Below are positions 55,339-64,000 of a DNA stretch of 64,000 bases, one piece after another (position 1 is the stretch's first letter; the number at the start of each line of letters is the position of its first letter). The DNA comes from Volutella citrinella (taxonomy: Eukaryota; Ascomycota; Sordariomycetes; Hypocreales; Nectriaceae). A model generated the notes under the pieces. That model ran no database searches. It saw only the letters and a program-made list of their open reading frames with translations, and was not told the DNA's origin. The position numbers were made by a program, and so were the translations under genes. Location of the stretch: the NCBI GenBank assembly GCA_034401135.1, contig JAWZSP010000007.1:3410001-3474000 (forward strand). The letters are read 5' to 3'.

Positions 55339-56031
55339 CTAAACGGGGTTATACGTCGCACACTTGGCCCCCGCCGTGTCCACCGTCATCTGCGCCTGGC
55401 CATCATGCCCGCTCGCACACGCCGCGCCAGACTTGAGCTGGCCGTTGGCAAAAGTAACAGCCTGGAACCCGGCGTCGTTGCAGTCTGAGGCCTTGAAGTG
55501 CGTGCCGTTGAAGCCGACGCACGCCTGCGCATTAACCAGGTCGGGACGGAAGCCGGCGTCAAAGGTGCGCTCGACGCGCAGCACGCTCTGGCCGTTGAGC
55601 GTCGTGGGCGTGATTTTGCGGTCGGCGGCCGTGGTGACGCAGGCGGCGTCGACGATTTCGCCGTTGTTGCGGAATGTCAGGCACTCGTTGCCGGGGACGC
55701 CGTTGACTTCCTTGAGGGTCAAAGTCTGGCCGTTGCCTGCGGCTGGAGCAGCTCCTGCGTTGCCGTTGTTGTTGTTGTTGTTGTTGTTCCCGGTGCCGGC
55801 ATTGGCACCACCTCCGTTATTGACATTTCCATTGCCACCGTTCACACCGCCGTTGTTGCCAGTGCCGGCGTTGGCACCACCTCCGTTATTAATGTTTCCA
55901 TTGCCACCGTTCACAACGCCAGGGTTGTTGCGGAACCGTCCGTTGCGGCCGTTCTGTCGCCTGACATTCTCAGTCTGGATCGACATGGCCGAGACGGCAA
56001 CAGAGAAGAAGAGAATCAAAGACAGCTTCAT
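55339..56031 (-). CDS. secreted Asn/Gly-repeat protein
   Basis: Single exon, 230 aa. The start MKLSLILFFSVAVSA is a clear signal peptide, followed by a possible Kex2 site (RR near 24-25). Residues about 40-85 are two 23-residue repeats (GGNGNINNGGGANAGTGNNG type), then a run of eight or nine Asn. The C-terminal 130 residues form a compact domain with Cys at regular spacing (NECLTF, DAACVTT, AQACVGF, ASDCNDA, GAACASG, AKCATY), which suggests disulfides. The function is unknown; a cell-wall or effector-like secreted role is inferred from the layout. The mature domain resembles other small secreted ascomycete proteins that I cannot name. Confidence 0.8.
   Translation of the reverse strand: MKLSLILFFSVAVSAMSIQTENVRRQNGRNGRFRNNPGVVNGGNGNINNGGGANAGTGNNGGVNGGNGNVNNGGGANAGTGNNNNNNNNGNAGAAPAAGNGQTLTLKEVNGVPGNECLTFRNNGEIVDAACVTTAADRKITPTTLNGQSVLRVERTFDAGFRPDLVNAQACVGFNGTHFKASDCNDAGFQAVTFANGQLKSGAACASGHDGQAQMTVDTAGAKCATYNPV
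55790..55927 (-). repeat. two 69-bp in-frame tandem repeats in the secreted protein gene
   Basis: The units 55790-55858 and 55859-55927 are nearly identical and encode 23 residues each. A (GTT)n/Asn run lies directly beside them at 55764-55789. In-frame length variation is expected here. Confidence 0.85.
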
Positions 56032-56194
56032 GATGAAACAATGAGAGTGTTTGGCAGAAAGAAGACTGAGGCAAGATGTACAGAAACAAAAGATTCAAGA
56101 GATGTAGACCGGCTACTGAAAGAAGAGAAAAGACTGGATTGTTTGTCCGCTGTGATGCTGTCGATAAGAAAGCAGACTCTCGAGCGGAACAGGA

Positions 56195-56203
56195 CTTTTT
56201 ATA
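56195..56203 (-). promoter_or_regulatory. TATA box of the secreted-protein gene
   Basis: On the minus strand this reads TATAAAAAG, about 165 nt before the ATG at 56031. Confidence 0.55.
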
Positions 56204-57748
56204 CAGTCTCAAGCCAATACTATGAAGTTCCCTACATCTGCCAAGTGCCGGAACCCTGGTTTCACACCTGTCGCGATACCCCTGCACTCAAATCTCACTA
56301 GCAAATGCCGCCACGACCTGGCACAGCGCACAGGGATGGGACGGATCTCAAACGCGGCGCTAATCCAAAACGCCATGGGCTCGAACCGAGATCTTGCCCG
56401 CCTTTTCCCAATTCGCCCAGTTTGCGAACGCATAGGGGCCCCCTCAAACAGGGACGGCTTGATCGACCGCGCATGTCAGTATCACATTCGTAGCAAAAGC
56501 GACTCCAGAGCCGCCATAACAGGAATCGCTTTATAATTTGTTCCCCCCTTCGGTTGGCGACTTGTTTTGTGATCCGGTCTGGCGGCTACGCTTCGTGTCA
56601 AGACGCTCAATTGGCACGAACCGTCAGGGGACAGTCAAGGCATTGTTACTCTAGTGAGGGGAACTGGAACATTGGTCTCGCCCAGCTGGGACCTGGACCG
56701 GACGAACGAGGGCGAGAACAACAGGTTCCCACGCTTCTATTGGCTTGGTCGTTTAAAAGGAAAGTGAGCTAGACTGCTCGCTTCCCTTTCGGTTTCGGTT
56801 TCGGCACCCATGGAAAGGGAAGTTGACTTCAAACAACAGAGGGATTTAGCCCAAAACTGTGCAGCGCGGGCTCGTAGTAGCAAAAGACTTGGCTGAGAGA
56901 TTCATTAGCAGCAAATTACATGGCTTTCATTCCCCAGGCCTGTGGCGTCCAAGCTTCTCCTTGGCGAACAGAATAGGTTTGCTAGTATTCCAACCCAGGA
57001 CTCTGGGTCAGTCCCTGTCTCGAACATTCCACGCAGCAGTGGCGAAAGTATTACAGTGGATCTTGACACTGCTTTGAATCCAATATTGAGCTAGTCGCCA
57101 TAGATGGGACGGTGGTGGAGTAGCATGGTAAGACAAGCCGGCTGCATCTCCAGTGGGACTCGGGAATGGACGAGCAGTAGACTGTAAACTTGAGAGCTGC
57201 TGACAGAAAATCGGACATCGAATATCCAAGTTGCTGTATTTTAAAAGTCATCATTGAAGTTGGGTCAGGAGGCGACGTTGAGCCATGCTATCAACGAGTT
57301 GGAACGTACATGACCTGGAAGAGCCCAAGTTTGAGGTCCAGTGTGAAATATCACTGTATGCAAAATTGGCAGATATTCTTCATCAAACATCATGACTCGT
57401 ACCGCTAGCTCTCATTCTAAAGCGCGCATAGTGCGCGGGGCTTGTTGTTGGTCGTCCCACAGCGATATTTCGACTCGAACACCATAACCCCAGCCGAAAC
57501 GAAGCAATGCGCCGACTCAGGACCTGTGGGTTACTGCTGTTCTATCTCAAGCTCTGGCATGCGCTACTTGCTGCTGCTCCATTCCATTTTTTTTTGTTAA
57601 AAACAGTCGTTCCCAGAGTCTCCCCAAATGCCGCTCAAGCAAACACTCGTTTCTCCCGCAGCTCATTTTCTGTTTGTCACGGCCGTTTGGCCATTGTTAG
57701 ATACCAGACGCTCTCTTTTTATTGCTTAGACCTGCATTTCAGCCCATC
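56204..57748. other. intergenic divergent region
   Basis: About 1.5 kb between the secreted-protein gene and the WSC gene. No gene is recognised. A (TTTCGG)-like triplet repeat, CCCTTTCGGTTTCGGTTTCGG, lies near 56783-56803. Confidence 0.5.
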
Positions 57749-59275
57749 ATGAAGTTCGGTTTGTCCCAATCTTCTTCAATGGCCAATATCGCTGTGGTGG
57801 CCGCCGCTACCTCCATATTGCGTGTAGCCCTAGCACACCCAGGGGATGTGCAAGGTGTCGTCAAACGCGATCTCGAGACTGGCATATTTTCAACGACTGT
57901 GGAGAATGAGATGTGAGTTTTACCAACGCCAGATAGCTCACTGGGAGAAGCCGGTGTCTCTAATAAGTGTGTGAAGCATCTCGCTTGTCGATTCTCGAGC
58001 AACGGCCGAAGACGAAGAGGACTGTGATGAGGAGGACGATGTCCTGGTGAACCCTCCTCTAGGAAGTGCAAACTTCCGTTTGCTGGGCTGCTACGGTTCA
58101 GTCCGTAGCTATCCCACTTTCGAGCTCACCGTCTCGAGCGATGACATGGATAACGAGTTCTGCACCAATGCCTGCACAGGAAAGGCGTATGCCGGAACAC
58201 ACAAACGGTATGATGCTGCTCACCAGTTTCTTTCGGCAGAGATGTAACTAAACCTACGCACAGCGACTGCTACTGTGGCAGTCTCCTCGATAACATCCGC
58301 ACCGAGGACGGTCAATGTGGGATCCCCTGCCCCGGAAACAGCACTCAGTCCTGTGGCGGCGATGCCATTGCTGGTGTTGGGAATCTTCGCCGCCGCCAGG
58401 CTTCCAACGATATCTTCTTGACTCTCTATTTCGCTGATTCTATTGCTCCCGGGGACTCCACGACAACTACTGGCACCGACAAGCCCACTCCCACCCCTGC
58501 GCCCACGCCAACGATGAGCATGACCAAGGACACTACAATAGCTTCCACAACAAACGGTGGCGAATCCTCCCTCATCACAAGCGCCAACCCTACTGCTTCT
58601 GGATCACCAGCAAAGCCCATCGTCTGCTACGAGAGCCGGTGCTTCCAACCAGGCGAAGTCATCATCGTGAAAGTCTTTGGCGGCAACGACTGCGCCGGAC
58701 AGCTTGTATACGTCGAGCAAGGGGACTCCCTGGCACCTCTGCGCTGCTTAGAGGGCCGCTGCCGAGGCATGAAGGTGTACAAGCCCGAGGGCTGTGCCGG
58801 GAATGACTGCGATGGCTACTCTGTTGTACAGGCCGAACGTTGTGCGTGTGAGGGCGGATTTCAGTACAAGAAGGCCGGCCAGGATAGAAAGTCAACTGGC
58901 AAACAGTCTCATGATGGACAGTCACAGAATGGAGAGTCAAATGCTGTGGGTGCCCCTGGAAACTCGGGCACGTCTAGCTCACCCGCTACGTCTGGTATGC
59001 CTGGCACGCCTGATAGCCCTCAGTCATCCCGGGTGTCAGAAGGCGTGTCGGTGGTCCCTGGAGCTCTTGGTAGTACAGGCGGCAGCACAGATGGCACCGA
59101 CGGATGCCCTGACGCTCTCCGTTGCCTCCCCACGTCCGAGGCGGTTGTGCCTACCCCTGGCTCTACTCCTCCTCCATTCTCAAAGTCCGCTGTAGAGACT
59201 TCAGGCTCTTACCGGTTCTTTGTTAACGGAGCTGTCTCCGCTGTTGCGTTTGTTGCAGCCTTGGCTTTCATTTGA
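57749..59275 (+). CDS. WSC-domain cell-surface protein, probable GPI anchor
   Basis: Three exons, 57749-57912, 57977-58207 and 58264-59275 (64- and 56-nt introns), give 468 aa. The N-terminus has a signal peptide (IAVVAAATSILRVALA) and a KR processing site. The WSC domain runs from about 85 to 165: FRLLGCYGS, EFCTNACTGKAYAGTH, KRDCYCGS and CPGNSTQSCGGD, with the eight-cysteine pattern. A Thr/Pro-rich spacer follows. A second Cys-rich segment (CYESRCFQPGE through AERCACEGGF) lies near 265-345, then a Ser/Gly-rich stalk. The last about 20 residues (FFVNGAVSAVAFVAALAFI) are hydrophobic with no cytoplasmic tail, as in GPI-anchored proteins rather than Wsc stress sensors. It is probably a wall glycan-binding surface protein. 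Confidence 0.85.
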
Positions 59276-59524
59276 AACACTGCCTTAGCTGCACACCACT
59301 GAGTGCAATCGACTCGAATTCACAGTCTATACATTATCCAAGATATGCGTACAGATATCAATAATTCCCATTCATATTTGAGCTTTCCTAAAAAAAGTCT
59401 TCACAGGGGAATACCCGTCAACCAGTTTCCCAGCTGCCTCCAGAACCAAGGTTTCAACATTTATGGACATATGCAAGAGGAAATTTTATCAAGGCCGCTG
59501 ACTCACACATCACAGATCGTAATC

Positions 59525-60066
59525 ATGTCATCAGGTCTGTTCTTGAGTGACTTTGCGACTCTCCGACCTGTCAACACTCAAACGAAAGCTGTATACAGAG
59601 GGCGAGGGGAACCTACAGCAGCAATGCCCAAGGTCATCAACAAACTCAATGGCGCAGACGTCACAGACTCTATGCTGCAGGACGCGGCCAAGCTGTTCAG
59701 CGAGAATTATGGCATCTGGGGCAGCCAAGGATTCGGGAAGCCAGGTAAGCTCTTTGAGTGCTGATCCGGTTTGATGAGCTATTCCCAACTATTTCCAAAG
59801 GCAGCCGTGTCAAGATGAATCCTGCGCGCCTCCGATCGCAATGTCTGCCGGAAGGATCGAGAAGCTTCTATGTCAGTGTGACCATCGACGGAGCTCTGGT
59901 TGGCAATGCATTTGCTTGCCGCTGGGAATGCTACCAACGCCAGATATGCTGGGTCACCCAGCTGGTAGTCCACAAGAAGTATCGCGAGCAAAGTATCGCA
60001 ACCCATCTGCTGGTGGAAAGGACTAGACCACGACGGCCACAGTCGGCTTCGTCGCAAGGCAATTAA
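59525..60066 (+). pseudogene. GNAT N-acetyltransferase, C-terminally truncated
   Basis: Two exons, 59525-59744 and 59801-60066 (56-nt intron), give 161 aa. The sequence (SDFATLRPVNTQTKAVYRG, DAAKLFSENYGIWG, RLRSQCLPEGSRSFYV, ICWVTQLVVHKKYREQSIAT) matches the first half of a fungal GNAT acetyltransferase family that is normally about 300 aa. It includes the strand and loop that bind the acetyl-CoA pyrophosphate. The frame then runs into unrelated Arg/Ser-rich sequence and a stop, and I find no continuation of the domain downstream. The short form is probably not active, so I call it a truncated gene or pseudogene. Transcription from its start remains possible. Confidence 0.65.
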
Positions 60067-61500
60067 GCGGCTGTAGCAAATCAATTCAGAACACATCAAG
60101 GATTAGCTCAAGGCCACTCAATACTTAGTACAATGCATAACGCGAACTGCTCCGACTGACCGGGGCCTGCCAACGCGAGCCGTCAACCCTAATCCTGACG
60201 ATGGCTTCGGGTGGCGGTTCATGTGTGTGCTGGTGGAACCTCCGGTGACACCCGAGTGTATGTTAGGGCCTATTTCGAGGCTAAATTAGCGCCAAAGGTC
60301 TGGACTGAATAGTGGCCTGTGCCCCTGGAGAGGCTCAATTAGGTCGTAGAGCAAGTTATGACAGACTACGGTTCCAAGTCCCTTGCGAGCCGTGGACGAC
60401 GATGGTTGATGCGATAGGCGATACAGCAGGGCACAATTGCTTGCACCTGTGTCTACTAGTAACAAATGGAAATGCTGAATTGTGCCGCCTCGGCTTGACC
60501 TACGTCACTTGGGGCAATACAGACCCCGCTAGGGTGAAGGCCCTTGGCTTGCCGCACCTTCTAGCCCGAGGCAAGCTCGGCGCCCAGCCCATGGCGCATT
60601 TTTGGCACAAGGGAAGGAGCCAAATGCAGCACCACTTGCCCTGCCCACGCAGAGCCTCAACCGCCACCTGCTTGGCAGCGAACCACACCAAACCAAAACA
60701 CAAGAGTCATGTTCGTACATCGGCATACAACATGCCAACAATTCCGTACTGCTCGATGCTACCCTGCCAGCAGCGCACCGACGCAAGCACTTCCCTCGTC
60801 ATGGCCGAATCATCGCCAGACGTCGTGCCGCCTAAAAGCGACCTCCCCTCGTCGCAGGCCAATAGAATCCCCGTCGAGCATCCCCGCGAATGCAAGACGC
60901 CGACCTCATGACTCCAGGTCGACCACCAGATGTCGTCGGCACCCCGGCCGACGTTGCATCCAACGTCCTCAACTCGGTCCATCCTGGTGCGAGCCATTGC
61001 CGTTCACGTCGGTCATTCTCCACATGGGGCCGCCGTTAGCATGATCAAACTCAGGCTCGCTCTGGATCGATGGAGTCCCCCCCCCAGCAAATATGCCCGA
61101 CTGTCCCGCGCGCTCACCTGGCAGCGGCGATAAAAACTCGACAACCCAAAAAAGACCCATAATTTCCTCGCTCAATCTTTCCTCGCCTCCTGCGCGCCGT
61201 TTTCTGTGGCACTTGTCCCTCAATCGCCCTTCATCCTACTGTCTCGCCTCTCCCGCCCTCCCTCAAGAGCCCGGGTGTCGATGCCGTTACTGTCTGGATC
61301 TCTGGACCCCATGAACTCTCGCCTCCACCTCCAACTCTAGTGACCCTCGTCGTCCTGTGCTCGCGTGATCGCCTTGGGTACGGCTCCTCACTCAGTACCA
61401 CGGCCCGCCATATCATCTTAAGCCTCAACATTATCCATCTTCCCCTTGGAGCAGACTAGGCGCGTCCTGCGCTAAGCCGGTGGCACTCCACACCTTCACC
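60067..61500. other. intergenic, 1.4 kb; promoter of the MFS gene at its end
   Basis: Frames here, up to a 199-codon plus-strand frame at 60312-60911, show no family feature and no signal peptide. A GATAAAAA element near 61130 followed by CT-rich DNA is a possible promoter for the permease gene. Confidence 0.45.
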
Positions 61501-63613
61501 ATGGATGTCGGGAACAGCGAAAAGGTCGCCCAAGACAATGGCCCGACTACGTCCGACCCTTCCAAGACGCATGCCACTGTCGTCGACCATGCCCGTTCCG
61601 CTGCCGCTAAGGAGCAGAAGATGACCCTGATGCAGGGCGTGAAGCTGTATCCCAAAGCTATCGCATGGAGCATCCTCATCTCCACCTGTATTGCCATGGA
61701 AGGCTACGATATTAGTCTCGTCAATAACTTCTGTAAGCTTATGCTGCCTCTGATATCAGGCCCTTTTATTGTTTTTTCGCGGATTACATCCTGGCGCCTC
61801 ACCCATGCACGAAATTGGCCCGTCCTTTGTGCAATTGTTGTGTTTATGGGCCGAGTGCATTGTCGCAACGTTGGCCGCGAGCTGTCGCGGATGTCTGAAC
61901 TGCAATCCTCAAGCTAACACTTTTCATTCTGCAAGACGCCTTTCCCCAGTTCAACAAGAAGTACGGAGTTCTTGGTAAAGACGGGACGTACCAGGTCCCA
62001 GCCCCTTGGCAAGCTGGATTGAGTAATGTAAGTCATCGCAAACGCCGCCTCTTGTCCAGCGCCTCGAGAGCCTTCTATCACACAGCCAAGTCCCTCTGAA
62101 CGACGCTCACAAGCCATTACTACAGGGTGCTCAATGTGGCGAGATCATTGGTCTCTTCATCAATGGGTGGGTTGCGGAACGGTTCGGTTACAGATACACA
62201 GTTATGGCCTGTCTCATCATGGTCACCGGCTTCACAGCCATCTTCTTCACCGCCCAGAACGTCCAGACCCTTCTAGTCGCCGAGATCCTATGCGGTATCC
62301 CATGGGGTATGTTCCAGACGCTGACCATTAGCTACGCTGCCGAGGTGTGTCCGATTGCCCTCCGTGGCTACCTCACAACGTATGTCAACTTTTGCTGGGG
62401 ACTTGGCCAAGAAATCGGCATTGGCGTCATTCGCTCCATGTTACATCGCCAGGATGAGTGGGCGTATCGAATCCCATATGCGCTGCAGTGGATGTGGCCT
62501 GTCCCGCTGTTCATTGGAATCTTCTTTGCCCCAGAGTCGCCTTGGTGGTTAGTCCGCCGCGGCCGCACGGAGGAAGCTAAGAAAAACCTGCTGCGGCTAA
62601 CGAGCCTGGATCGTGAGACCGATTTCGATGCGGATGAGACTATCGCGATGATGGTGCATACTACGGCACTCGAGGAGAAGATAACTTCTGGCGCTTCGTA
62701 CTTGGATTGCTTCAAGGGCGTCGATCTGCGACGCACTGAGATTGTCTGCATGGTCTGGGCAATCCAGAACCTCAGCGGCAATTCCTTTTCTAATTATTCG
62801 ACTTACTTCCTCGAGCAAGCCGGGCTTTCGACGGAGCATTCGTACTCATTTGCGCTCGGCCAATATGCCATCAACATGGTTGGCGTGTTTGGCGCCTGGG
62901 GTCTCATGACGATCGGCTTTGGCCGCCGCACGCTCTACTTGTACGGCCTGTGCGGTCTCTGCTCCATGTTGCTCATCCTAGGGTTCTTGGGCTTGGTGCC
63001 TGAGAAGAACCGAGAGGCTGGCGCGATGGCGACCGGTAGCATCATGATCGTCTGGGCCCTCTTTTACCAGCTCACCGTGGGCACCGTCTGTTATTCGCTC
63101 GTTGGTGAGCTGTCGTCGCGACGACTGCAGATCAAAACGATTGTGCTCGGTCGAAATCTATAGTAAGTCATAACAGGCAATCTGCCATCGCCGGCCCGGT
63201 TGCGACTTGGTCGTGCTGACGATGAACCGTTTAGCAACATTGTTGCCATCATCAACAACGTCCTCACGCCGTATATGCTGAACCCCACCGCTTGGGACTG
63301 GAGCAATTACACGGGCTTCTTCTGGGTAAGTGAACTGGTGCAGGCTGCCTGCATGCGACCGTGTGGCCATGCAAGTGCTGACAAACCTGTATAGGGTGGT
63401 ATCTGCTTCCTGTGCATCATCTACACTTACTTCCGGTTGCCGGAGCCCAACGGTCGAACCTTTGCAGAGCTGGACGTGTTGTTTGAGCGCCGCATCAGCG
63501 CGAGGAAGTTTGCGACGACAGAGGTAGATGTCTTCCACGAGACAGTGGAGGAGAAGGTCATGAACCAGTATGAGCAGATTGTTGACCGATCTGATAACGC
63601 GGCCAAGGTATGA
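61501..63613 (+). CDS. MFS alpha-glucoside/oligosaccharide permease
   Basis: Five exons (61501-61732, 61936-62027, 62126-63162, 63235-63325, 63395-63613) give 556 aa. Twelve-helix sugar-porter features are visible: EGYDISLVNNFYAFPQFNKK at the helix 1 end, GLFINGWVAERFGYRYT (motif A), PESPWWLVRRGR after helix 6, and PEPNGRTFAELDVLFERRIS after helix 12. The closest known group is the Mal/Agt1-type maltose and raffinose-family transporters of fungi, proton symporters of the plasma membrane. The cytosolic N-terminus is about 55 residues. Intron 1 is 203 nt, far longer than the others in the window. The exact sugar cannot be inferred. The ATG at 61501 is the first in frame after a CT-rich leader. 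Confidence 0.9.
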
Positions 63614-64000
63614 GCGCCCCGTCAGCTGGGGGTGTGTGTGGACCAGCAGCTTTTTAGTGTGTCAGATTGGCGCCTGGTGTGGTGCCCGGCATGGGCAGTC
63701 ATTCTGTGGTGGGTGTGTGTGACTGTGTATGTGTGACTGAGTGCAGCGGGCAGTTCCGGGAAGCCCCTGCACATAGAGTCACACGCGGCATGCGGTGCGC
63801 TCGATCGCAGCCTGGCGATATCTCGGATCTTGGTCGGGGTTCGAGCGACGCGCCCTTGAAACATTTTAAATTTGGCAGGACATGGGAATACTAATGACGA
63901 ACAGCATTGAATTGGGGTAGCTGGGACTAGTTAACGAGCAAACCGTGCACTGATTTCCGTGTCTCCGATCCCTTTATTTAGCGCATCCCGTCCACGCGAG
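63614..64000. other. 3' flank of the permease gene to window end
   Basis: Contains a GT-rich stretch (GGTGGGTGTGTGTGACTG) near 63709. No gene is recognised. Confidence 0.5.

Noticed and set aside
56360..56400. tRNA-like B box (GGTTCGAGCCC on the minus strand)
   Set aside because: The flanking bases cannot form the T-stem or an acceptor stem, and no A box lies at the right distance.
60312..60911. 199-codon plus-strand frame before the permease gene
   Set aside because: Composition is random-like, other frames are equally open, and no domain is seen.
1..64000. Secondary-metabolite cluster, CRISPR array or intact transposon
   Set aside because: No PKS, NRPS or terpene synthase, no regular spaced repeats, and no transposase or retroelement polyprotein were found; the only RT-like gene is rvt, which lacks element features.

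Overview
The window is nuclear DNA of a filamentous ascomycete (Pezizomycotina, most likely Sordariomycetes and perhaps Hypocreales). The evidence is short introns (mostly 45-95 nt) with GT..AG ends and CTRAC-like branch sites, GC-rich coding sequence, a dispersed 5S rRNA gene of Neurospora type, and fungus-specific families: HET, NACHT/STAND, WSC, DUF7730-like, fungal allergen-like, rvt. I rebuilt the gene models by hand. Each multi-exon model listed with exon coordinates joins to an open frame whose length is divisible by three.

Layout. 0-3 kb: the truncated end of a PEX11-like peroxin (minus strand) and a three-exon allergen-like hydrophilic stress protein. 3.3-12.6 kb: three genes on the plus strand, namely a 1379-aa NACHT NLR-like protein, a 684-aa HET-domain protein and a CPA2-type cation/H+ antiporter. 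The first two look like an allorecognition or cell-death locus. 12.6-22.3 kb: gene-poor DNA holding KGD4 (a 2-oxoglutarate dehydrogenase subunit, minus strand), microsatellites and a decayed fragment of argininosuccinate lyase. 22.3-29.8 kb: four tandem paralogues of a DUF7730/F-box-like family, all with one phase-2 intron at the same place. 30-34 kb: an APP1-type phosphatidate phosphatase and a short-chain dehydrogenase, divergently transcribed. 34-37.5 kb: no recognised gene. 37.5-45.2 kb: a 1134-aa low-complexity fungal protein, a mitochondrial DnaJC28-like (DUF1992) protein and a seven-exon DUF2235 hydrolase. 47-52 kb: small genes of unknown function, a 5S rRNA gene and a decayed subtilase. 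52.5-55.1 kb: an intact rvt gene, a domesticated single-copy reverse-transcriptase-related gene. 55-64 kb: a secreted Asn/Gly-repeat protein, a GPI-type WSC protein, a C-terminally truncated GNAT acetyltransferase and an MFS oligosaccharide permease.

How it fits together. Housekeeping metabolic genes are scattered among accessory loci: NLR plus HET, the tandem DUF7730-like array, secreted and cell-wall proteins, and several decayed gene copies. The most notable locus is rvt. It keeps reverse-transcriptase-type motifs A, B and C, including the catalytic DD, with no other retroelement domain or terminal repeats around it, and has a TGACTCA (CPC1/GCN4-type) site in its upstream region. No CRISPR array, intact transposon or tRNA gene was found.
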